In this document: positions 7,768 to 15,048 of the stretch, in pieces | How the letters are laid out: each line of letters opens with the position of its first letter | Position numbering within the stretch: position 1 is the first letter of the stretch | NCBI RefSeq assembly: GCF_014217215.1 | Contig: NZ_CP056080.1 | Span: 620,001 to 684,000 of the forward strand | Length of the DNA: 64,000 nt | Direction of reading: 5' to 3' | Source: Rothia nasimurium | GTDB taxonomy: Bacteria; Actinomycetota; Actinomycetes; Actinomycetales; Micrococcaceae | Position numbers and translations under genes: made by a program | The notes under the pieces: model-generated | Databases searched by the model: none | Seen by the model: the letters and a program-made list of their open reading frames with translations, nothing else | Told to the model about the DNA's origin: nothing

Positions 7768-8901
7768 TTAGCCGCCGATGGCGCTCATTGATCGAGTAGG
7801 TTGGGTGAAATCGGGGGTATCGAAGCCGACAGTGTCCTTGCCGTGGGCCTTGGGCTTGGCCCACATGGCTCCGCGCCAGATCTGGGCCAGTTCAGCATCG
7901 CTGGCCCCGCCGCGCAGGGCACCCATAAGGTCGGTCTCGGTCAGGGAGAAGAGGCAGGACCGCACCTTGCCGTCGGCGGTAATGCGGGTCCGGGTGCAGG
8001 CTGAGCAGAAGGGCTCGGTGACCGAGGCGATAATGCCCACCTGACCTAGGGGGTCTGCTGTACCGGCGTGACCGAGCGGGTAGACGTCCCAGAGCGCTGC
8101 GGGTGAGGCCCCGCGCGGACGCCCGTGGGGCAGCAGGTCGTAGTGGTCGGCTAGGCGCTGGCGAATCTGCTCGGCGGTGATGGTGCCTTCGCGCGTCCAG
8201 TTGTGGTCGGCGTCCAGGGGCATCTGCTCGATAAAACGGAGCTGGTAGCCCCCTTCCAGCGCCCAGGCAAGGAGCTCGTGGCCCTGGGTGTCGTTGACCC
8301 CGGCCATGAGGACAGCATTAATTTTGAGGGGGGTGAGCCCGGCTGCTGCTGCCGCCTCAATTCCTGTGAGCACGGAGGCCAGCTTGTCTCTGCGGGTGAG
8401 CTGGGCAAAGGTTTCGGGGCAGATGGTATCGAGGGAGACGTTCACCCGGTTGAGCCCGGCTGCTGCCAGGGCGTCCACTTTTTTCTCAAGCCCTATGCCG
8501 TTGGTGGTCAGGGCGATGGGCAGGTGGGGGTGGTCGGCGCGGACGGCTGCGATGATGTCGGTCAGATCGGCTCGTACCAGGGGCTCGCCGCCGGTGAAGC
8601 GTACCTCTTCTATCCCTAGATCCTGTACGCCCACCCGTACCAGGCGGACCACCTCATCGAGGGTGAGAAGCTGGCTGCCCGGGAGCCAGTTGAGCCCCTC
8701 GGCAGGCATGCAGTAGACGCAGCGCAGGTTGCACTTGTCCATGAGCGAGATGCGCAGGTCTGTGGCGGTTCTACCCCAGCGGTCAGCGAGAGGCCCGCTG
8801 GTGGGCGCCCCCTGCCGGGTGGCGGCAGCCAGACCACCGGTGACCACGGGAATCGTAGAACCCAGGGGAACCGGGGGAACGGGGGCGGAGGATTGGGGCA
8901 T
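7768..8901 (-). CDS. moaA: GTP 3',8-cyclase MoaA
   Basis: This radical-SAM enzyme converts GTP to 3',8-cyclo-GTP, the first step of molybdopterin synthesis. The N-terminal cluster motif CNLRCVYC (Cys59, 63 and 66 counted from the GTG at 8907) is visible, as is the C-terminal GTP-binding cluster CSACTRTRI...VRSC. The terminal Gly-Gly (SAIGG) needed for activity is present. The start is ambiguous between GTG 8907 and ATG 8901; ATG is chosen although the ribosome-binding site is weak. The N-terminal 45 residues are a low-complexity extension. It is divergent from modA. Confidence 0.93.
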   Translation of the reverse strand: MPQSSAPVPPVPLGSTIPVVTGGLAAATRQGAPTSGPLADRWGRTATDLRISLMDKCNLRCVYCMPAEGLNWLPGSQLLTLDEVVRLVRVGVQDLGIEEVRFTGGEPLVRADLTDIIAAVRADHPHLPIALTTNGIGLEKKVDALAAAGLNRVNVSLDTICPETFAQLTRRDKLASVLTGIEAAAAAGLTPLKINAVLMAGVNDTQGHELLAWALEGGYQLRFIEQMPLDADHNWTREGTITAEQIRQRLADHYDLLPHGRPRGASPAALWDVYPLGHAGTADPLGQVGIIASVTEPFCSACTRTRITADGKVRSCLFSLTETDLMGALRGGASDAELAQIWRGAMWAKPKAHGKDTVGFDTPDFTQPTRSMSAIGG

Positions 8902-8912
8902 ACCCACACTTT

Positions 8913-8933
8913 CACAAATCTTAATCAGTATTT
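8913..8933 (-). promoter_or_regulatory. Shared AT-rich motif before moaA (copy 1)
   Basis: On the minus strand this region begins AAATACTGATTAA and ends TTTGTG. The moaC promoter region (12100-12119) has the same 13-base core and the same TTTGTG end, and a related core occurs before narG. It lies in the moaA-modA divergent region. The function is unknown; a common regulator site or promoter element is inferred. Confidence 0.4.
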
Positions 8934-9043
8934 CAGATGTAATATTTAGCCTATCGAAACCGGGTGAAGAACACCACCTGGCTCTACACTAATCTATAGA
9001 AATAAACCAGCCCAGGCTACTGTTACCCGCGCCAGGAGGACTC

Positions 9044-9835
9044 GTGCGCCGCCCCATCCTAGCTATCCTGCCCCTCGTTCTTGCCCTTGCGGCCTGCGCC
9101 CCCGGCTCACCGGCGTCCGCCCCCGAGAGCAGCCAGGGGAGCATCGGTGCGGACGCCCCCGTGCAGGTCTTTGCGGCGGCCTCCCTGGGAGCTGTGGGCG
9201 ATGAACTCATCGCAGCCTACCGCCAAGAAAACCCGCAGGCCGACATCACCGCCACCTACGCGGGGTCATCCCAGCTAATAACCCAGATGACCGAAGGGGC
9301 CACCCCCGACCTGCTGATTACCGCCGATAGCACCACCATGACCCAGGCTATCGACACGGTTGAAGAACTGGCTGGTTCCACCCCTGAAACTATCGCCACC
9401 AACGCCCTGGTGCTGGCCACCGCCCCCGGCAACCCCGCCGCCGTCGATAGCGTGGATGACCTGGCTGCAAGCGGCGTAATGACCGCAATCTGCGCCCAGG
9501 AAGTACCCTGCGGACGCCTGGCCCACCAGGAGCTCAGCCGCCAGGGAATCACCCCTGTGACCTCCACCGAAGAAGCAAATGTCTCGGCGGTCGCCACCAA
9601 GGTGGCTACCGGCCAGGCAGATGCCGGCTTTATCTACTCCACCGACGCCACCGCCCTCTCGGCCACCGAAGATATCACCGTCATCGACCTGCCCGACCTA
9701 GAACGCAACGCCTACCCCCTTGCCCTGACCGCCACAGGCCAGGCCAAGGAAAGCGCCCAAGATTTCGCCAACTGGCTCGTCACCTCTGAAAAAGCTGCCC
9801 AGATTCTCACTGCCTACGGCTTCGAACCAGCCTAA
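9044..9835 (+). CDS. modA: Molybdate ABC transporter substrate-binding lipoprotein ModA
   Basis: The 263-residue precursor has a lipoprotein signal peptide with lipobox LAAC (Cys18). The mature domain is a type II periplasmic-binding fold with ModA landmarks VFAAASLGAVGDEL and YAGSSQLITQMTEGATPDLLITAD, where the Ser residues contact the oxyanion. It captures molybdate (or tungstate) outside the membrane and delivers it to ModB. The GTG start has GCCAGGAGGA upstream. It is the first gene of the rightward molybdenum unit, divergent from moaA, and modB follows after 9 bases. Confidence 0.92.
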   Translation: MRRPILAILPLVLALAACAPGSPASAPESSQGSIGADAPVQVFAAASLGAVGDELIAAYRQENPQADITATYAGSSQLITQMTEGATPDLLITADSTTMTQAIDTVEELAGSTPETIATNALVLATAPGNPAAVDSVDDLAASGVMTAICAQEVPCGRLAHQELSRQGITPVTSTEEANVSAVATKVATGQADAGFIYSTDATALSATEDITVIDLPDLERNAYPLALTATGQAKESAQDFANWLVTSEKAAQILTAYGFEPA

Positions 9836-9844
9836 ACTAGGACT

Positions 9845-10711
9845 ATGAGCACACCCGGCCCCGCACCCGCCCCGCCCCGGCCCGGCGGTAGCCCCTTTAC
9901 GTCCGTACCGGCCCACGCTGTGCTCCCCACCCTGCTCACCCTGGCCCTGATTGCCGGGCCCCTGCTGGCCCTTCTGGTGCGGACTCCCTGGGGGAGCCTA
10001 CCCCAGCTTCTGACGGAACCGGCTGCCCTGGGTGCGGTGAGGCTCTCGGTGCTCACAGCCCTGACGACTACCCTTATCTCGGCCCTGCTGGGCACCCCCA
10101 CCGCCCTGGTACTTGCCACGGTACTCGAAAGATCACGGGCCCGCCGCCTGACCTGGCCCCTCTACGGGCTGATTTATACCCCTATCATTTTCTCCCCGGT
10201 GGTCTCGGGTCTAGCCCTGCTCTTCTTCTGGGGTAGACGCGGACTGTTCGGATCCTGGCTCGATACCGCCGGTATCTCGGTGGCCTACACCCCGCTGGCT
10301 GTGGTGCTGGCTCAAACTTTTGTTGCCCTGCCCTTCTTCGTAGCTACCCTGGTCACCACCCTGCGGGCCCTGCCACCAGAGTATGCCGAAATCGCTCGGC
10401 TTGAGGGGGCCAGCCCCGCGGAGGTCACCACCCGGGTGCTGCTCCCGCTGGCCACCCCCGGCCTGCTGACGGCGGCCGTCCTGACCTTCGCCCGTGCCCT
10501 GGGCGAATACGGGGCAACCGTTACCTTCGCCGGAAATATCGAGGGCATCACCCGAACCATCCCCCTGGCCATTGAGCTGGCTCTGAGCTCCAACCGCATG
10601 GAGGCAGCCCTGGGCGCAGCCCTCATGCTTATTGCCCTCTACCTCAGCCTGCTCGCCGCCGGAGCCCTGGCCCTCTGGCTGGGACGACTGAAAGGAGGCC
10701 GCCCCTCATGA
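9845..10711 (+). CDS. modB: Molybdate ABC transporter permease ModB
   Basis: The 288-residue membrane protein has about six hydrophobic segments and the permease EAA loop (EYAEIARLEGASPAEVTTRVLLPLATPGL, about residues 180-208) that docks the ATPase. The C-terminal part with LGEYGATVTFAGN is typical of ModB/CysU permeases. The stop overlaps the following moeA start by four bases (ATGA). The expected ATPase gene modC is not next to it nor elsewhere in the window, so the pump must use an ATPase encoded elsewhere. Confidence 0.92.
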   Translation: MSTPGPAPAPPRPGGSPFTSVPAHAVLPTLLTLALIAGPLLALLVRTPWGSLPQLLTEPAALGAVRLSVLTALTTTLISALLGTPTALVLATVLERSRARRLTWPLYGLIYTPIIFSPVVSGLALLFFWGRRGLFGSWLDTAGISVAYTPLAVVLAQTFVALPFFVATLVTTLRALPPEYAEIARLEGASPAEVTTRVLLPLATPGLLTAAVLTFARALGEYGATVTFAGNIEGITRTIPLAIELALSSNRMEAALGAALMLIALYLSLLAAGALALWLGRLKGGRPS

Positions 10712-12060
10712 CGCTGCCTACAGAAACCCCTGCAGAAAGCCTTGCCCACCTGCTTCCCTCCGGCTCCCGCCTTCAGCCGCAGGTCTATGCTTCCTGTGTG
10801 CGCGACCTGGTGGCTGCCACCGTTACCCGCACCCCCTATAGCCTGCCCCTGGGGGAGGCTGCCGGGGCTCAGCTCGCTGAACCCCTCTACGCGCTAGCCC
10901 CCCAGCCCTCCTTCGCCAACTCCCAGATGGACGGTTACGCCCTCACCAGCGCTGCCGCCCGGGCAGCCCAGCGGGTTTTTCGGGTGGGACAGGACGTTCC
11001 TGCTGGGGCCACCGGGGAGGGGCTGCCGGTGAGCGATACCCTGGTTTACCCGGTTATGACGGGGGCTCCGCTGCCGGACGGCTACACCACCGTTATCCCC
11101 GTCGAGCGCACCAGCCCTGTGGCCGGAGAGACAGACGCTGCGGGCTTCGTAGCCGAGGGCGGGCAGGTTGAGGTTCCCCCGGCTGCCCCCGGTGCTTTCG
11201 TACGGGCTGTGGGTGAGGACGTTGCCGCAGGCCAGCTCCTAGCAGAGGACGGCAGTCGCCTGACCCCGGCCCTCATCGGCGCCCTGTCCGCCCAGGGAAT
11301 CGCGAGCGTGCCGGTCTACCGACCCCTTCGGGTGCTGGTGGTGACAGGTGGCGACGAGGTCGCTGGGGCGGGCCGGGCGCCTGCTACCGGGCAGATTTTT
11401 GACGCCAACGGCCCGGTGCTGGCGGCCCTGCTTCATCAGGACGGCTGCACCACCGACCACCTACCCATCGGGGACTCGGTAGAAGATTTCTGTACGGCCC
11501 TGCAAGGTGCCCTAGCCCATCGGGTGCCCGACCTCATCGTGACCAGCGGCGGTATCAGCCACGGTAAATACGAGGTGGTGCGTCTGGGGCTGGCGGCTCT
11601 GGCTACTGCTCCTGCCGGTGGGGAGCGGGTGAGGGCTAGCTGGTTTGGCCATATTGCCCAGCAGCCCGGCGGCCCCCAAGGGCTGGCCCTACTCGAGGCC
11701 CCCGACGGCAGGGTGCTGCCGGTACTCTGCCTTCCGGGCAACCCGGTGAGCACCCTCATTAGCTACCACCTGCTCCTGCGCCCTGCCCTGGCCCACCTGG
11801 CAGCAGAAGATGAGCCGGACGCCTACGGCCAGCTGGTGCTCGATGCCCCCATCGCGGCACCGGCTGGAAAAACCCAGTACCGCCGCGCCCGCCTCACTCG
11901 GCAGGCTCGGGCGGATGGGAGCGTCCTCACCCTGCTGACTCCGGACGCCGCAACCGGCTCTCACCTGCTCCTGCAGGCAGCCCGCGCCGATGCCCTGGTG
12001 GAACTGGAACCCGGGCGCACCTACCGCGGCGGTGAACCGGTGCGGTATATTGCCCTGTGA
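10708..12060 (+). CDS. moeA: Molybdopterin molybdotransferase MoeA (paralogue 2)
   Basis: A second, 450-residue MoeA with SFANSQMDGYAL (about residues 69-80), VTSGGISHGKYEVV and LPGNPVSTLISYHLLLRP. It is only distantly similar to the 409-residue copy at 5602-6831. Actinobacteria often carry several moeA genes, and here one copy is in each divergent arm. Its start is translationally coupled to modB. An 81-base gap containing the AT-rich motif separates it from moaC, which may mark a new promoter. Confidence 0.92.
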   Translation: MTLPTETPAESLAHLLPSGSRLQPQVYASCVRDLVAATVTRTPYSLPLGEAAGAQLAEPLYALAPQPSFANSQMDGYALTSAAARAAQRVFRVGQDVPAGATGEGLPVSDTLVYPVMTGAPLPDGYTTVIPVERTSPVAGETDAAGFVAEGGQVEVPPAAPGAFVRAVGEDVAAGQLLAEDGSRLTPALIGALSAQGIASVPVYRPLRVLVVTGGDEVAGAGRAPATGQIFDANGPVLAALLHQDGCTTDHLPIGDSVEDFCTALQGALAHRVPDLIVTSGGISHGKYEVVRLGLAALATAPAGGERVRASWFGHIAQQPGGPQGLALLEAPDGRVLPVLCLPGNPVSTLISYHLLLRPALAHLAAEDEPDAYGQLVLDAPIAAPAGKTQYRRARLTRQARADGSVLTLLTPDAATGSHLLLQAARADALVELEPGRTYRGGEPVRYIAL

Positions 12061-12099
12061 GGTGCAGATAGACACCCTTGCCAGCAAATCACGTATAGT

Positions 12100-12119
12100 A
12101 AATACTGATTAATTTTGTG
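12100..12119 (+). promoter_or_regulatory. Shared AT-rich motif before moaC (copy 2)
   Basis: The region begins AAATACTGATTAA and ends TTTGTG, almost identical to the copy upstream of moaA on the opposite strand. It lies about 25 bases before the moaC ATG. Its presence in two separate molybdenum cofactor promoter regions suggests a common control. Confidence 0.4.
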
Positions 12120-12141
12120 TTGAGAGGCTAAGCCAAGGACC

Positions 12142-12633
12142 ATGACCGCCCCCACCCCCAACGGAAACCTCACCCACGTGCGTGCCGACGGCAGCGCCCA
12201 CATGGTTGACGTCACCGAAAAGAACGAAACTACCCGCACTGCTATAGCCGAAGGCTACGTCATCACCCGGGCGGACGTCATCGACAAAATCTTCGACGCC
12301 GACCTGCCCAAGGGGGACGCCCTGCCCGTTGCCCGCGTCGCCGGCATCATGGCAGCCAAGAAAACCCCCGACATCATCCCGCTCTGCCACCCCCTACCCC
12401 TAGGCAAAATCACCATCGACTTCGAACGCCACCCCGACCGCGTCCGCATCGAAGCCCTGGTCAAAACCCGCGGCGTCACCGGCGTAGAAATGGAAGCCCT
12501 CAGCGCGGTCTCCGGCGCAGCCCTCACCGTCTACGACATGATCAAGGCCGTCGATAAGCAGGCCACTATCACCGGCCTACGCGTCTTGGAAAAAACCGGC
12601 GGAAAATCCGGCGACTGGAAGGTGGAGCAGTGA
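12142..12633 (+). CDS. moaC: Cyclic pyranopterin monophosphate synthase MoaC
   Basis: The 163-residue MoaC converts 3',8-cyclo-GTP to cPMP. Conserved blocks are visible: MVDVTEKNETTRTA near the N-terminus, IPLCHPLPL, and TGVEMEALSAVSGAALTVYDM, ending in the active-site Lys loop LEKTGGKSG. It is the first of three overlapping genes (moaC, moaB/mog and moaE). The start is ATG with AAGGAC upstream. Length is normal for the family. Confidence 0.95.
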   Translation: MTAPTPNGNLTHVRADGSAHMVDVTEKNETTRTAIAEGYVITRADVIDKIFDADLPKGDALPVARVAGIMAAKKTPDIIPLCHPLPLGKITIDFERHPDRVRIEALVKTRGVTGVEMEALSAVSGAALTVYDMIKAVDKQATITGLRVLEKTGGKSGDWKVEQ

Positions 12634-13133
12634 GCAGCAACTACACCCTGCCCGAGAACCGCACCGGCCTAGTGATCGTGGCCTCGACCCGGGCCGCCCG
12701 CGGAATCTACGAAGACAAATCTGGCCCCCTGGCCGTAGCCTGGCTGCGCGACCAAGGCTTCGACACCCCCGACGCGGTCGTCGTAGCGGACGCCGACGTC
12801 CCCGCCTACATCGACCGGCTAGTCGCTGCCGGTAACCTACCCACCTTCATCCTGACCAGCGGTGGAACCGGCCTCAACTCAGACGACACAACCGTCGAAG
12901 CCGTGCGCCCCCACCTCACCAAAGAAGTCCCCGGCATCATGCACGCCTTCTGGAATCAGGGCCTCAAAAATACCCCCGCCGCCGTCCTCTCCCGCGGAAT
13001 CGCCGGCGTCATCGGCACCAGCTTCATCATGACCCTGCCCGGCTCCACCGGAGGAGTCAAGGACGGCTGCGCCGTACTCGAACCCCTCGTCACCCACATC
13101 TGCCGCCAGCTAGAGGACTACCATGACCACTAA
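12630..13133 (+). CDS. mog: Molybdopterin adenylyltransferase MoaB/MogA
   Basis: The 167-residue protein adenylylates molybdopterin to prepare it for molybdate insertion by MoeA. The MoCF fold is shown by VIVASTRAARGIYEDKSGPLAVAWL, ILTSGGTGLNSDDTT and TLPGSTGGVKDG. The GTG start overlaps the moaC stop (GTGA). MoaB and MogA belong to the same family and cannot be separated by inspection. Confidence 0.9.
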   Translation: MSSNYTLPENRTGLVIVASTRAARGIYEDKSGPLAVAWLRDQGFDTPDAVVVADADVPAYIDRLVAAGNLPTFILTSGGTGLNSDDTTVEAVRPHLTKEVPGIMHAFWNQGLKNTPAAVLSRGIAGVIGTSFIMTLPGSTGGVKDGCAVLEPLVTHICRQLEDYHDH

Positions 13134-13644
13134 CCCCACAAGCCCTCACACCACCGGCCCCTCACCGGCCAACCCCTACGCCGGGCGTCCGCTCGAACCG
13201 GTAGATTCCACAGTTGTACACGCCTCCATCACCGAAGAGCCCCTCGAACCCCTCCTCGCTGCCGCCAAGCAGGCAACCATGACCCGCGACATGGGCGCCC
13301 TCGTCGTCTTCGACGGCATCGTACGCGACCACGATCACGGCCAGCCGGTAGCCGCCCTAGCCTACTCCGCCCACCCCCAGGCATCCGATTACCTGGAAGA
13401 AACCCTGAACTCGGTGGCACACGAAATCCCCGGCGTGCGCCTCTGGGCAGCCCACCGCATCGGCCCCATCCCCATCGGAGAATCAGCCCTCACCGTACTT
13501 GCCGCTGCCGCCCACCGCGGCACAGCCTTCACCGCCTGCTCCCTGGCCGCCGACCGCATCAAGGCTGAGGTGCCCATCTGGAAAGAGCAAGAACTCACCG
13601 ACGGCAGCGTGCAGTGGGTAGGAATCGATACGCCTACCGGCTAA
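13123..13644 (+). CDS. moaE: Molybdopterin synthase catalytic subunit MoaE
   Basis: The 173-residue MoaE transfers sulfur from MoaD thiocarboxylate to cPMP, making molybdopterin. Visible are MGALVVFDGIVRDHDHG (about residues 57-73), HRIGPIPIGE, and the active-site Lys region DRIKAEVPIWKEQ. About 40 N-terminal residues rich in Pro, Ser and Thr extend beyond the usual start; an ATG further in would shorten it, but this ATG overlaps mog in the way typical of the operon. Confidence 0.93.
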   Translation: MTTNPTSPHTTGPSPANPYAGRPLEPVDSTVVHASITEEPLEPLLAAAKQATMTRDMGALVVFDGIVRDHDHGQPVAALAYSAHPQASDYLEETLNSVAHEIPGVRLWAAHRIGPIPIGESALTVLAAAAHRGTAFTACSLAADRIKAEVPIWKEQELTDGSVQWVGIDTPTG

Positions 13645-13708
13645 GGCTTTCGAGTCGAAGGTATGAAATGGCAAGTGGGCCCAGCCCTACTCTAGAGAAA
13701 GACTTCCT

Positions 13709-14938
13709 ATGACCTCTGAACTAACCTCGCTGGCCTACCAGCTCTACGGGCGGCAGATGATCCTGCCGGAGCTGGGGCAGAAGGGGCAGGAAAAACTGAG
13801 CGCGGCAACGGTTGCGGTGCTGGGCGCTGGCGGGCTGGGCTCACCGGCCCTGCTCTACCTGGCAGGGGCCGGTGTTGGGCGCATTATCGTGATCGATGAT
13901 GACACGGTAGAAACCTCTAACCTGCACCGCCAGGTGGTTCACTCCTACGCCCGGGTCGGGGCTTCCAAGGCAGATTCAGCAGCCCAGACCCTGCGTGAAC
14001 TTAACCCTCTGGTTGCGGTCGAAACCATCAAGGAACGCCTGACCGACGCCAACGCTGAAAAACTGCTGGCCGGGGTAGATGTGCTGGTGGATGGCTCCGA
14101 CAACTTCCCCACCCGCTACACAGCCTCCCGCACCGCAGCAGCCCTGGGCATTCCCCACGTCTGGGGCGCAATCCTCGGCTTTGACGCCCAAATGAGCGTC
14201 TTTTGGGCAGGGCACGGGCCGGTCTACGAAGACCTCTACCCGGCTGAGCCGGAACCCGGCTCGGTGCCTAACTGTGCCACCGCCGGTGTCATCGGCGCGC
14301 TCGCCGGTGTAATCGGCACGGCCATGGCCATGGAAACTATCAAACTGCTGACCGGTATCGGCCAGCCTCTCATAGGTGAAGTGGGCTACTACACCGGCCT
14401 GACCGGCCGCTGGGAGTACATCCCCCTGGTCGCATCGTCCACCCGCGCCACTCCTGCATCTGCTTCCGGTGCGGACGCCAGTCATCAGGTATCGGGGGAG
14501 GGGCAGGCGGCTGCATCTGCCCGTCCTGCCGAGCCTGCCCGTCCTGTTGAATCAGTGCATCCACCTGCTACTGACTGGGAGCCTGCTACCGCCGAGCCTG
14601 ACCAGTACGGCATGGAAGTCACCTGGGCCGATATTGCGGGTTCCGCCTATTTTGAAGGGGTGCCCCTGATTGACGTGCGGGAGCCGCACGAGCACCGGGC
14701 ACTAGCCGTGCCGGGTAGTTTCAACCTGCCGCTTTCCCTGATTCGCCAAGCAGCCAGCGATACCAGTCTGCAACCTGCTATCGATACCGTGCTGCCCAGC
14801 CATCGGGGGCGGTACGCCCTCTACTGTGCAGCCGGGGTGCGCTCGCTTGAGGCTCTGAACCTGCTCACCGCCGCCGGTTTTAGTGACCTTTACAGTGTTG
14901 AAGGTGGCATTGACGCCTGGCTAAAAACGCAGAGCTAG
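13709..14938 (+). CDS. moeB: MoeB-type sulfur-carrier adenylyltransferase fused to a rhodanese domain
   Basis: The 409-residue fusion has an E1-like ThiF/MoeB domain (LGAGGLGSPALLYLAGAGVG, SNLHRQVVH and VDGSDNFPTRY) to about residue 245. A roughly 50-residue Ala/Pro/Ser/Glu linker follows. The C-terminal rhodanese domain has the active loop YCAAGVRS, whose Cys carries persulfide. It adenylylates the MoaD C-terminus and supplies sulfur; it may also serve ThiS or CysO-like carriers, because such MoeBR proteins are often shared. It lies 64 bases after moaE and 110 before narG. Confidence 0.9.
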   Translation: MTSELTSLAYQLYGRQMILPELGQKGQEKLSAATVAVLGAGGLGSPALLYLAGAGVGRIIVIDDDTVETSNLHRQVVHSYARVGASKADSAAQTLRELNPLVAVETIKERLTDANAEKLLAGVDVLVDGSDNFPTRYTASRTAAALGIPHVWGAILGFDAQMSVFWAGHGPVYEDLYPAEPEPGSVPNCATAGVIGALAGVIGTAMAMETIKLLTGIGQPLIGEVGYYTGLTGRWEYIPLVASSTRATPASASGADASHQVSGEGQAAASARPAEPARPVESVHPPATDWEPATAEPDQYGMEVTWADIAGSAYFEGVPLIDVREPHEHRALAVPGSFNLPLSLIRQAASDTSLQPAIDTVLPSHRGRYALYCAAGVRSLEALNLLTAAGFSDLYSVEGGIDAWLKTQS

Positions 14939-14997
14939 GGCTTCTGTCTGCCCCGACCCGCTAAATATATGTATGTACGTATGATGCTTAATTAGCG

Positions 14998-15017
14998 AAA
15001 ATTTTTATTCGGTATTT
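14998..15017 (-). promoter_or_regulatory. Related AT-rich motif before narG (copy 3)
   Basis: On the minus strand this region begins AAATACCGAATAA, matching 11 of 13 bases of the moaA and moaC core. It overlaps the region where the narG -35 box is expected. AT-richness of the region makes chance similarity possible. Confidence 0.3.
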
Positions 15018-15041
15018 ATTGCGCAATATTTTGGGTAAACT
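15017..15041 (+). promoter_or_regulatory. Putative narG promoter with palindromic operator
   Basis: A perfect 12-bp palindrome TATTGCGCAATA (15017-15028) precedes TAAACT (15036-15041), which ends 7 bases before the ATG at 15049. No ribosome-binding site is visible, so the narG mRNA may be leaderless. The palindrome would occupy the core promoter spacer and could be a repressor site. Flanking repeats CGCTAA (14959-14964) and TTAGCG (14992-14997) are also present. Confidence 0.45.
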
Positions 15042-15048
15042 GGTGCCC

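Noticed and set aside
15019-15048. Upstream TTG start for NarG
   Set aside because: The extra ten codons cover a palindrome and a probable -10 box; the family N-terminus fits the ATG at 15049.
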